A DNA stretch of 14,827 bases from Bacillota bacterium (GTDB taxonomy: Bacteria > Bacillota > Clostridia > Lachnospirales > Anaerotignaceae), in assembly GCA_023413275.1 (NCBI GenBank), contig JAEZPX010000139.1, forward strand, positions 1 to 14,827, given 5' to 3'. The notes beneath the pieces were generated by a model, which saw only the letters and a program-made list of their open reading frames with translations, made no database searches and was not told the DNA's origin. This document shows, piece after piece, positions 8,594 to 14,165 of the stretch. Position 1 is the first letter of the stretch; every line of letters begins with the position of its first letter. The position numbers were made by a program, and so were the translations under genes.

Positions 8594-9304
8594 ATGAATT
8601 ATGATATGACAAATCCTTATGAGATTGCAAAATATATTAAGGATGCCAAAAAGGTTACACCTGTAAAGGTTTACGTGAAGGGTGATTTGAAGGGTGTAGA
8701 AAAAGAAAATGTAAAAATTTTCGGCGAAGGCAGCTTCTGGATTATGATTGGTGACTATGCTTTGATTAAAGAAGTTTTAGAAGAAAAGGCTGATAAGATT
8801 CAGGAAACTCATATGGAATATGATAGAAGAAATTCCGCAGTTCCTATGCTGGATATTACAAATTTGGAAGCACGTATCGAGCCAGGCTGCTTTATTCGAG
8901 ACCGTGTAAAAATCGGTAAAAATGCTGTTGTAATGATGGGCGCAGTTATTAATATTGGTGCAGAAATCGGCGATGGCACAATGATTGATATGAACGCTAT
9001 TTTAGGAGCAAGAGCTACTGTTGGCAAGAATGCCCACGTTGGTGCCGGTGCCGTTTTGGCAGGTGTTTTAGAGCCACCTAGTGCAACACCTGTTGTTGTT
9101 GGAGATGGTGCACTGATTGGTGCCAATGCCGTTGTTTTGGAGGGAGTTCAAGTGGGTGCAAATGCCGTTGTTGCGGCAGGTGCCGTGGTAACAGAGGATG
9201 TTCCCGCTGGTGCAGTGGTTGCCGGTTCTCCTGCTAAGGTAATTAAAATGAAGGATGAAAAAACAGAAGGAAAAACGCAGATTTTGGATGATTTGAGAAA
9301 GTAA
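8594..9304 (+). CDS. dapH: 2,3,4,5-tetrahydropyridine-2,6-dicarboxylate N-acetyltransferase
   Basis: A 236-residue acetyltransferase, the usual length of Bacillus DapH (YkuQ). It transfers acetyl from acetyl-CoA to tetrahydrodipicolinate in the acetylase branch of lysine/diaminopimelate synthesis. Residues 1-85 form the DapH N-terminal domain (MTNPYEIAKYIKDAKKVTP). From about 90 onward the protein is a left-handed beta-helix of hexapeptide repeats (IGKNAVVMMGAVINIGAEIG, VGKNAHVGAGAVLAGVLEPP), ending in VPAGAVVAGSPAKVIK. GGAGGAG sits 6 bases before this ATG. An in-frame ATG at 8540 would add 18 residues but has no ribosome binding site. The divergent neighbour probably encodes the deacetylase that acts after the aminotransferase step. 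Confidence 0.95.
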   Translation: MNYDMTNPYEIAKYIKDAKKVTPVKVYVKGDLKGVEKENVKIFGEGSFWIMIGDYALIKEVLEEKADKIQETHMEYDRRNSAVPMLDITNLEARIEPGCFIRDRVKIGKNAVVMMGAVINIGAEIGDGTMIDMNAILGARATVGKNAHVGAGAVLAGVLEPPSATPVVVGDGALIGANAVVLEGVQVGANAVVAAGAVVTEDVPAGAVVAGSPAKVIKMKDEKTEGKTQILDDLRK

Positions 9305-9395
9305 TGACTCCATTTTCACTATATAAATGAAACCAATTAGGGCAATATAAGATTAATTCTTTTCAATAATAGAAACAGGAAGGAAAGTAGAAGAA

Positions 9396-9824
9396 ATGAA
9401 AAAGTGTTTGGTTTTTTTGATTTCAGTATTTATGTTTCTTTTCACAGGATGTGGCAGTGATAATAGTGTGGGCACTGTTTACACAGAAGTGAATACACAG
9501 GAGGGAATTACTCTTTCCCTAAAAGAGGATACACTCAAAAGTTCCGTAGGTACATTTATCCTAACCAATGATACGAAGGAAACTGTAAGCTATAGTGCCA
9601 AGGAATATCACTTTGAACAGATGAAGGATGGCCAATGGAAGGAATTTACAGGAACTGCCCAGGCCAATTGGAGTGATGAAGAGGCGGCTTTGGAGAGTGG
9701 AGCTTCTATAGAGTTAAGTTATAACTGGAAGACCTTCTGTGGCAATACTTCAAAGGGCGAACAATACCGCTTGATTATTTTTGTGAATAAAAGCCCTGTT
9801 GCTGTGGAATTTACCGGTGTTTAA
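9396..9824 (+). CDS. Small lipoprotein with bacterial Ig-like domain
   Basis: A 142-residue predicted surface lipoprotein. The signal peptide ends in LFTGC with Cys19 as the lipidation site. The rest resembles the single Ig-like beta-sandwich domain of the Big_14 type (PF20251), with FILTNDTKETVSYSAKEYHFE near the start of the domain and a segment ending YRLIIFVNKSPVAVEFTG. Such proteins are common and uncharacterised in Clostridia. AAGGAAAG precedes the ATG by about 8 bases. It is separated from dapH by 91 bases without a clear terminator, so read-through from dapH is possible. Confidence 0.75.
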   Translation: MKKCLVFLISVFMFLFTGCGSDNSVGTVYTEVNTQEGITLSLKEDTLKSSVGTFILTNDTKETVSYSAKEYHFEQMKDGQWKEFTGTAQANWSDEEAALESGASIELSYNWKTFCGNTSKGEQYRLIIFVNKSPVAVEFTGV

Positions 9825-10151
9825 TGAATGGCATTAGGGAACAAGCTAAAATTTTGCAAAATGTTTTTTGGTTTTGAATATCGTACTTGTTCTGTAATTT
9901 GAGAACTGATTTCAAAATAATATTTCAAATTTTAATTCCCAAAGGTTAATCTAAATCTCCGTCCAAAGGGCGGAGGTTTTTTTGTGTATTGCTAAGGGCT
10001 TGGGAAAACTTTTTGTGATAGTAATGCTGAAATTCCACTAAAAATAGAAAAAATAATAAAACATGCCTTACTTTTTTGGAAAACCCTTTGCAAAAGGAAT
10101 AAAACATGTTTTTTTTGCTTATATTTAGGGTAATAGGAAGGAGGCAAGCGG
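9825..10151 (+). other. Gene-free spacer with a terminator and short direct repeats
   Basis: This 327-base gap holds the terminator listed separately, a 12-bp palindrome ATTTTGCAAAAT near 9852, and two exact copies of AATAAAACATG at 10055-10065 and 10098-10108. The second copy overlaps the palindrome AAAACATGTTTT (10101-10112), which lies about 40 bases before the DUF2508 start codon. The promoter of the DUF2508-bofA pair should be here, but no convincing sigma-A match was found. A sporulation sigma factor is possible. Confidence 0.45.
9957..9983 (+). terminator. Intrinsic terminator downstream of the Ig-like lipoprotein gene
   Basis: CTCCGTCC (9957-9964) pairs with GGGCGGAG (9968-9975) around a 3-nt loop with one G-U pair. 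A run of seven T follows, from 9977. Confidence 0.88.
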
Positions 10152-10391
10152 ATGAATATAAGCAAGCAGAAGATGGGAAGTGTGCTTACTGAAGGGGATG
10201 AAATACTACTTGCCATTCAGGACATTCAGGCCAGATTGGTCTGTGCAAGACAAGGCTTTGAATCTGCAACAGATGAGGCTTTGGTTGACAGTTATATTTT
10301 TGAAATTACCGCTTTGCAAAAAAAGTATGATTATTTTATAAAAACAGCAAAGGAAATGGGGTTGACGGGGCCTTTTCTTAAGATAGGCTGA
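10152..10391 (+). CDS. DUF2508 family protein (YaaL-like)
   Basis: A 79-residue soluble, probably all-helical protein matching the YaaL/DUF2508 pattern: an N-terminal helix with EILLAIQDIQARLVCARQGF, then SATDEALVDSYIFEI and a C-terminal KKYDYFIKTAKEMGL. Its function is unknown. In Bacillus, yaaL sits between recR and bofA. Here the bofA side is kept (next gene, 27 bases downstream), but the upstream neighbour is a lipoprotein, not recR. AAGGAGG precedes the ATG by 7 bases. Confidence 0.82.
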   Translation: MNISKQKMGSVLTEGDEILLAIQDIQARLVCARQGFESATDEALVDSYIFEITALQKKYDYFIKTAKEMGLTGPFLKIG

Positions 10392-10418
10392 AAGGTACAG
10401 AAGGGGGAGAAAAGTACT

Positions 10419-10661
10419 ATGACAGAGGTATTGTCGGTTATGATAATTAGCTGTCTGATTATTTTGATATTGACGGCGGTGGCAAAACCATTACGAATTG
10501 TGTTGCGCTTTATACTATCGGCGGCCATTGGCGGGTGCTGCTTATGGCTATGTAATCGCTTTGGGCTTCCGGTAGGTGTAAATCCAGCAACACTTTTTAC
10601 GGTGGGATTATTGGGGGCACCGGGTTTTTTAGGGTTAATTGTCTTAAGTTTTTTCTTGTAA
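10419..10661 (+). CDS. bofA: BofA-family protein (pro-sigma-K processing inhibitor)
   Basis: An 80-residue integral membrane protein with two hydrophobic segments (about residues 4-22 and 28-45) and a hydrophobic C-terminal stretch holding the BofA signature GLPVGVNPATLFTVGLLGAPG near residues 49-69. In Bacillus, BofA with SpoIVFA holds the intramembrane protease SpoIVFB inactive in the outer forespore membrane, delaying sigma-K maturation. Many Clostridia have BofA without SpoIVFB, so its partner here is uncertain. It follows the DUF2508 gene, as in Bacillus, and has a GGGGGAG ribosome binding site. Its presence suggests an endospore-forming lineage. Confidence 0.88.
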   Translation: MTEVLSVMIISCLIILILTAVAKPLRIVLRFILSAAIGGCCLWLCNRFGLPVGVNPATLFTVGLLGAPGFLGLIVLSFFL

Positions 10662-10667
10662 AAGAAA

Positions 10668-10688
10668 TGTAATTGTTTGACAATTACA
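10668..10688. repeat. Perfect inverted repeat over the -35 of the rhomboid promoter
   Basis: TGTAATTGT (10668-10676) and ACAATTACA (10680-10688) form 9-bp perfect arms around a 3-base centre. The right arm and centre contain the TTGACA -35 box. No T run follows, so an operator is more likely than a terminator. No regulator is identified. Confidence 0.6.
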
Positions 10689-10705
10689 ACGGAATGTGAT
10701 ATATT
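10677..10705 (+). promoter_or_regulatory. Sigma-A-type promoter upstream of the DnaA-box array and rhomboid gene
   Basis: TTGACA (10677-10682), a 17-bp spacer, then TATATT (10700-10705). Transcription is predicted to start near 10711, at the first of three DnaA-type boxes. Confidence 0.8.
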
Positions 10706-10709
10706 TTTG

Positions 10710-10779
10710 TGTGGATAATGTTGTGGATATTATTGTGGATAATCGGGGCTTCCCTGTGTACAAAACTTGGTTATCTACA
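10710..10779. repeat. DnaA-box cluster 1 (three boxes at 12-bp spacing plus one)
   Basis: Boxes in the TGTGGATAA orientation (complement of TTATCCACA) lie at 10710-10718 (exact), 10722-10730 (one mismatch) and 10734-10742 (exact), with start-to-start spacing of exactly 12 bp. A fourth, TTATCTACA at 10771-10779, is in the opposite orientation with one mismatch. The array starts at the predicted transcription start of the promoter just upstream. DnaA binding is inferred from the consensus. Confidence 0.72.
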
Positions 10780-10864
10780 AGTCCGCGAATAAAAAATCCT
10801 TAAATGATAAGATTTAACCCCATTTCTTATCCGGAGAAACTCACTGCGATGCAGTGAGTTTTTT
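10711..10864 (+). promoter_or_regulatory. Structured leader ending in a terminator (possible attenuator or small RNA)
   Basis: The predicted transcript runs about 150 nt from the promoter to an intrinsic terminator, before the rhomboid ribosome binding site. It has small hairpins: ACTTG/CAAGT near 10766-10782 and GATAAGA/TCTTATC (10806-10812 with 10825-10831). It does not resemble a riboswitch class I know. It could be an attenuated leader, a small RNA, or an accident of the bofA terminator lying after an unrelated promoter. Confidence 0.35.
10837..10864 (+). terminator. Strong intrinsic terminator between bofA and the rhomboid gene
   Basis: Perfect 11-bp stem AAACTCACTGC (10837-10847) and GCAGTGAGTTT (10851-10861), 3-nt loop, then T residues. 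It lies 176 bases past bofA and 23 bases before the rhomboid start codon, downstream of the promoter at 10677-10705. Confidence 0.9.
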
Positions 10865-10886
10865 CATAAAAAAAGAGGTGAAAATT

Positions 10887-11915
10887 GTGGATAACTTAAT
10901 GAAATTTATAGAAAAATTGAATGAACAATTATTGTCCCAAAGCTTTTTTGAAGGGAGAACTGCAAATGGAGAAAAGGTACCAGGGGTTTATCTGCGCATA
11001 GAAAACCCTGTTTTATATATTATAGGAGTATTTGAAAAAGATAATCAGGAAGAAGTTATAGATATTCTAAGTACATACACAAAGGAAATGTCTCAAGACC
11101 TTGAAGAGATGCGCTGTACCCATATTATCAGCCTTGGCATATATGTATCAGAGGAGGAAGGAGATTTCCCAGCCCCTGTTTATTTTGATGAACGGATTCA
11201 TGCTGTGAATTGGCGCTATTCCATAGAAAAGAAAAAAGTTTTTGCGAATGCCGGAGAACCGGACCGTCTTTTTGGTATTGAAAAACTACTGCTTCGTGCA
11301 GCGGAGGGAAAGGTACCAGAGGCGCCCCCAAAACCAGAGATGAAAAGCGGGTTGCCATGGGTGTGCATTTCTATATTTTTGCTTTGCGCAGTGCTATTGA
11401 TTGATACCACTTTATCCGGAAGGGGTGGAAGTATCATTCGTGCCTATGGCCTCAGCAGAAGCGGTATTTTGCAAGGAGAATATTACCGACTCATTACGTC
11501 TATGTTTTTACACAGTGGCATCATGCATTTGTTGTCCAATAGTCTCTTTTTATATTATTTCGGTTTTAAAGCTGAGTATCTTTTGGGGAGAAAACGCTTT
11601 TTCATATTGTATTTGGTTTCCGGTTTATGTGGTGGTCTTTTTAGCATTTTATTTCACGATGTATTGGCAATTGGTGCATCGGGAGCCATTTATGGACTCA
11701 TGGGGGCTATGTTTGTGCTGACAAAATTATATGGCTCCAGATATACGGGAATGAATTATGCTACCATGCTGTTATTGGTAGTCACTTCCATAGGCTTTGG
11801 TTTTTTGGATATGGGCATAGATAATTTTGCCCATATTGGTGGCTTTATTGGTGGAAGTCTGGTATTCTTAATCTATCGAAAGCTGGATAGAAAACAGAGG
11901 GAGATATCCACATGA
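10887..11915 (+). CDS. Rhomboid-family intramembrane serine protease with extra N-terminal domain
   Basis: A 342-residue membrane protease. The C-terminal half (from about residue 155) has six or so hydrophobic segments and the rhomboid core: MHLLSNS with the helper Asn near 218, GASGAIYGLMGA with the catalytic Ser near 265, and NFAHIGGFIGG with the catalytic His near 316. Rhomboids cut transmembrane substrates within the bilayer by a Ser-His dyad. Residues 1-145 form a soluble, probably cytoplasmic domain I do not recognise; Bacillus GluP/YqgP also has an N-terminal extramembrane domain. A Pro/Lys-rich linker joins the halves. The start is taken as GTG at 10887, with AGAGGTGA 6 bases upstream. 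An in-frame GTG at 10854 lies inside the terminator hairpin and is rejected. The start codon is part of an exact TGTGGATAA box (10886-10894). Confidence 0.88.
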   Translation: MDNLMKFIEKLNEQLLSQSFFEGRTANGEKVPGVYLRIENPVLYIIGVFEKDNQEEVIDILSTYTKEMSQDLEEMRCTHIISLGIYVSEEEGDFPAPVYFDERIHAVNWRYSIEKKKVFANAGEPDRLFGIEKLLLRAAEGKVPEAPPKPEMKSGLPWVCISIFLLCAVLLIDTTLSGRGGSIIRAYGLSRSGILQGEYYRLITSMFLHSGIMHLLSNSLFLYYFGFKAEYLLGRKRFFILYLVSGLCGGLFSILFHDVLAIGASGAIYGLMGAMFVLTKLYGSRYTGMNYATMLLLVVTSIGFGFLDMGIDNFAHIGGFIGGSLVFLIYRKLDRKQREIST

Positions 11916-12005
11916 TTTCTGTGGACAATGTGGAAGTTATCCACTTTTAAAATATGCAACACTAGATGAATAATAAACGTTCCTTATTTTACAACGAATT
12001 TCCCA

Positions 12006-12035
12006 TGTTAAATTGTCGAATGGAGAAATTTAACA
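12006..12035. repeat. Inverted repeat at the candidate promoter of the glycosylase gene
   Basis: TGTTAAATT (12006-12014) and AATTTAACA (12027-12035) form perfect 9-bp arms around a 12-base centre. It spans the -35 and spacer of the candidate promoter at 12013-12042, so it may be an operator. Confidence 0.5.
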
Positions 12036-12042
12036 CTATATA
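12013..12042 (+). promoter_or_regulatory. Candidate promoter of the uracil-DNA glycosylase gene
   Basis: TTGTCG (12013-12018), 18-bp spacer, TATATA (12037-12042). The match is moderate. Transcripts would pass through three DnaA-type boxes at 12062-12106 before the gene's ribosome binding site. Confidence 0.4.
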
Positions 12043-12129
12043 TTGGGGTATACATAAAAAGTTATCAACAAAAAAGCTGTGGATAAGGTCATGAAATTGT
12101 GGATAACTTTGTTTAGAGAGGAAATACAG

Positions 12130-12711
12130 ATGAATCAGCAAATAAATTTTCAAGAAAAATTGCAAACAAATTTTCAGTGTTCTGCCTTTGGTGAAAAAAA
12201 ACTTGTTTTTGGAGAAGGAGCTCACGCGCCTATCTTAATGATGATTGGGGAAGCGCCAGGGGGGGACGAGGAAAAACAGGGCAAGCCATTTGTGGGTAAA
12301 GCGGGAAAAAATCTATCTTCCTTTTTAGAAGTAATTGGATTAAAGCGGGAAGAAATTTATATTTCCAACGTCGTGAAACTGCGCCCTACAAAAAACAGCC
12401 CCAAAACTGGGAAGGCGGTAAACCGTCCACCATCCAAAGATGAGATTGCGTTTTTTTTGCCTTACTTGATGGAAGAAATTCAGTTGATAGCGCCCAAAAT
12501 AATTGTTACGTTGGGCAATGTACCCTTAAAGGCAGTTTCTGGGGATAACAACATGACCATTGGGGATGTACACGGTAAACCTTACAATCTTACAGAGGAT
12601 AGGATCTTATTTCCTTTGTATCATCCTGCAGCAATTATTTATAATAGGGCTTTATCTCAGATATATCAGGAGGATTTGGTCACATTAAAGAATTTTCTGG
12701 GGGCACTATAA
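12130..12711 (+). CDS. Uracil-DNA glycosylase, family 4-like, without Fe-S cysteines
   Basis: A 193-residue base-excision repair enzyme expected to remove uracil from DNA. Motifs: GEAPGGDEEKQGKPFVGKAG from residue 40 (water-activating motif of family 4 type), SNVVKLRPT near 79-87, NRPPSKDEI near 98-106, ending with HPAA at 165-168 (active-site loop). Family 4 enzymes normally bind a [4Fe-4S] cluster through four Cys; here the KCRPP Cys is Leu84, the Cys after the Glu-Ile motif is replaced (FFLPYL), and the N-terminal pair is reduced to one Cys17. The cluster is therefore probably absent, as in some clostridial relatives. The ATG at 12130 has AGAGG 8 bases upstream. An in-frame GTG at 12079, itself inside a DnaA box, lacks a ribosome binding site. 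Confidence 0.85.
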   Translation: MNQQINFQEKLQTNFQCSAFGEKKLVFGEGAHAPILMMIGEAPGGDEEKQGKPFVGKAGKNLSSFLEVIGLKREEIYISNVVKLRPTKNSPKTGKAVNRPPSKDEIAFFLPYLMEEIQLIAPKIIVTLGNVPLKAVSGDNNMTIGDVHGKPYNLTEDRILFPLYHPAAIIYNRALSQIYQEDLVTLKNFLGAL

Positions 12712-12771
12712 GAAGTAGAAATGGCTTTACGGGGTGAATTTCAAGAATGTAATATAAGGAGGAAGGTATGA

Positions 12772-13302
12772 ATGGCAAAAACAGCAGTTATATTTTGTTC
12801 TGAATATGGCAGTACAAAAAGATATGCAGAATATATTGCGGAAAAGTTACAGGCTGATCTTCTTAGTACGGCACAAGCAAAGGATTTATCCCCCTATGAT
12901 ACCGTTGTATACGGTGGAGGCATTTATGCAGGTTCTCTCAATGGGAATGATTGGTTAAAGAAAAATCAGGAGACGTTATGCAATAAAAGATTGGTGATCT
13001 TTACTTGCAGCTTTTCTGATCCGGAAATAGCAAGAAATACAAAATATATCAGAGAGGGTTTAGATAAGTGCCTTTCCCCAACGCTTATGAATCATGCAAA
13101 AATTTTTTGTTTTCATGGAGCATTGGATTATCAGCATTTGAAGTTTGCCCACAAGGGAATGATGAAAGTTCTTTTTCAAATTTTAAAGCATAAAAAAGAG
13201 CGTAGTCTAGAGGAAGAAGCAATGCTTCAAACCCAAGTTACCCCTGCGGATTTTGTGGATACCGCTCAAGCGGATGGATTAATATTATATATAAAGGATT
13301 GA
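12772..13302 (+). CDS. Flavodoxin domain-containing protein
   Basis: A 176-residue soluble flavoprotein of the Flavodoxin_5/HemG-like group. The N-terminal strand-loop VIFCSEYGSTKRYAEYIAEK is the FMN phosphate-binding motif (residues about 6-25), followed by YDTVVYGGGIYAGSLNG near 43-59, where flavodoxins contact the isoalloxazine ring. It probably carries or transfers electrons; the partner is unknown, and HemG-type protoporphyrinogen oxidation should not be assumed. AAGGAGGAAGG precedes this ATG; another ATG four bases upstream is out of frame and soon stops. It starts 60 bases after the glycosylase gene and ends 4 bases before the SDR gene, so the three may be co-transcribed. Confidence 0.85.
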   Translation: MAKTAVIFCSEYGSTKRYAEYIAEKLQADLLSTAQAKDLSPYDTVVYGGGIYAGSLNGNDWLKKNQETLCNKRLVIFTCSFSDPEIARNTKYIREGLDKCLSPTLMNHAKIFCFHGALDYQHLKFAHKGMMKVLFQILKHKKERSLEEEAMLQTQVTPADFVDTAQADGLILYIKD

Positions 13303-13306
13303 ATGT

Positions 13307-14014
13307 ATGGAATTTGAAGGAAAAGTTGCAGTAATTACCGGTGGCGTTCATGGCATAGGGAAAGCCATTGCTCAGGCGTTTCGCAGAGAAGGAGCCACTG
13401 TTTGTATTATTGACAGAGAGGAAAACCCGTATTTTATTGGGGATATTGGAGATCGGGAAACGTTGGAGGCTTTTGCAAAAAAGGTGATTGACCAGTATGG
13501 AAAGGTTGATTATTTAATTAACAATGCAATGATTTCCATGGGAGGCATCAATGCCTGTGGATATGGGGCTTTTGATTATGCTTTGCGCATTGGCGTGGTT
13601 GCGCCGTACTATCTGACGAAGCTTTTCCTTTCCTATTTTACCCCGGAGGCGGCAATTGTTAATATTTCTTCCACAAGAGACCGCATGAGCCAGCCGAATA
13701 CAGAAAGCTATACTGCGGCAAAAGGGGCGCTTTCATCCATGACCCATGCTTTGGCCATCAGCCTTGGCGGCAGAGTAAGGGTAAATTCTATTTCTCCCGG
13801 TTGGATTGACACAGCTTATACCACCTATGACGGAGGGGATGCAGAGCAGCACCCTGTGAAGCGAGTGGGGAATCCCTCGGATATTGCTGAGATGGCACTG
13901 TTTTTATGCAGTCAAAAGGCGGGGTTTATTACAGGGGAAAACATTTGTATCGATGGTGGCATGTCTCGCCAAATGGTTTATCATAATGACTATGGTTGGA
14001 TTTTAGATAAATAA
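13307..14014 (+). CDS. Short-chain dehydrogenase/reductase (SDR) family oxidoreductase
   Basis: A 235-residue classical SDR. The cofactor motif TGGVHGIG is at residues 11-18, the NNA motif at 72-74, the catalytic Ser at 121/122 (NISS), and YTAAK gives Tyr135 and Lys139. SPGWIDT follows, with a C-terminal GENICIDGGMS typical of the family. Asp36 at the end of the second strand (CIIDRE) suggests NAD rather than NADP. It should interconvert an alcohol and a ketone; the substrate is unknown. It lies 4 bases after the flavodoxin-domain gene, implying translational coupling, and is followed directly by a terminator. Confidence 0.88.
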   Translation: MEFEGKVAVITGGVHGIGKAIAQAFRREGATVCIIDREENPYFIGDIGDRETLEAFAKKVIDQYGKVDYLINNAMISMGGINACGYGAFDYALRIGVVAPYYLTKLFLSYFTPEAAIVNISSTRDRMSQPNTESYTAAKGALSSMTHALAISLGGRVRVNSISPGWIDTAYTTYDGGDAEQHPVKRVGNPSDIAEMALFLCSQKAGFITGENICIDGGMSRQMVYHNDYGWILDK

Positions 14015-14018
14015 TGGA

Positions 14019-14059
14019 GTATCCGTTTTGCTGTATTTTGCATGACGGATGCTTTTTTT
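14019..14059 (+). terminator. Intrinsic terminator after the SDR gene
   Basis: GTATCCGT (14019-14026) pairs with ACGGATGC (14045-14052), with one G-U pair, followed by seven T. It starts 5 bases past the stop codon. Confidence 0.85.
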
Positions 14060-14094
14060 ATTTCAGGGTTATTTTTTGATTTAAAAATGAGAAA

Positions 14095-14125
14095 GGCTTA
14101 TTTCCAAACGAGCGGGAAATAAGCC
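14095..14125 (-). terminator. Terminator of the ArsC-like gene
   Basis: Perfect 11-bp stem GGCTTATTTCC (14095-14105) and GGAAATAAGCC (14115-14125) with a 9-nt loop. Read on the minus strand it continues TTTCTCATTTTT. It is near-symmetric and may also act on the + strand as a backstop. Confidence 0.65.
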
Positions 14126-14165
14126 CTTTTAAGTGTTTATCTTCAAATACATGCTTTCCAAGTAA

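Larger units (their letters stand above)
11904..12106. repeat. DnaA-box cluster 2
   Basis: Boxes read as follows: ATATCCACA 11904-11912 (one mismatch, overlapping the rhomboid stop), TGTGGACAA 11920-11928 (one mismatch), TTATCCACT 11937-11945 (one mismatch), TTATCAACA 12062-12070 (one mismatch), TGTGGATAA 12078-12086 (exact) and TGTGGATAA 12098-12106 (exact). Between them lies a very AT-rich stretch (about 11946-12061). With cluster 1 and the box at 10886, the rhomboid gene is flanked on both sides. Origin, titration site or regulatory role is not decided by sequence. Confidence 0.68.

Noticed and set aside
10854..10886. Earlier in-frame GTG start for the rhomboid gene
   Set aside because: It lies in the terminator hairpin and lacks a ribosome binding site; GTG at 10887 has AGAGGTGA at correct spacing.
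12079..12129. Earlier in-frame GTG start for the glycosylase
   Set aside because: No ribosome binding site; the extension overlaps two DnaA-type boxes and is not part of the family core.
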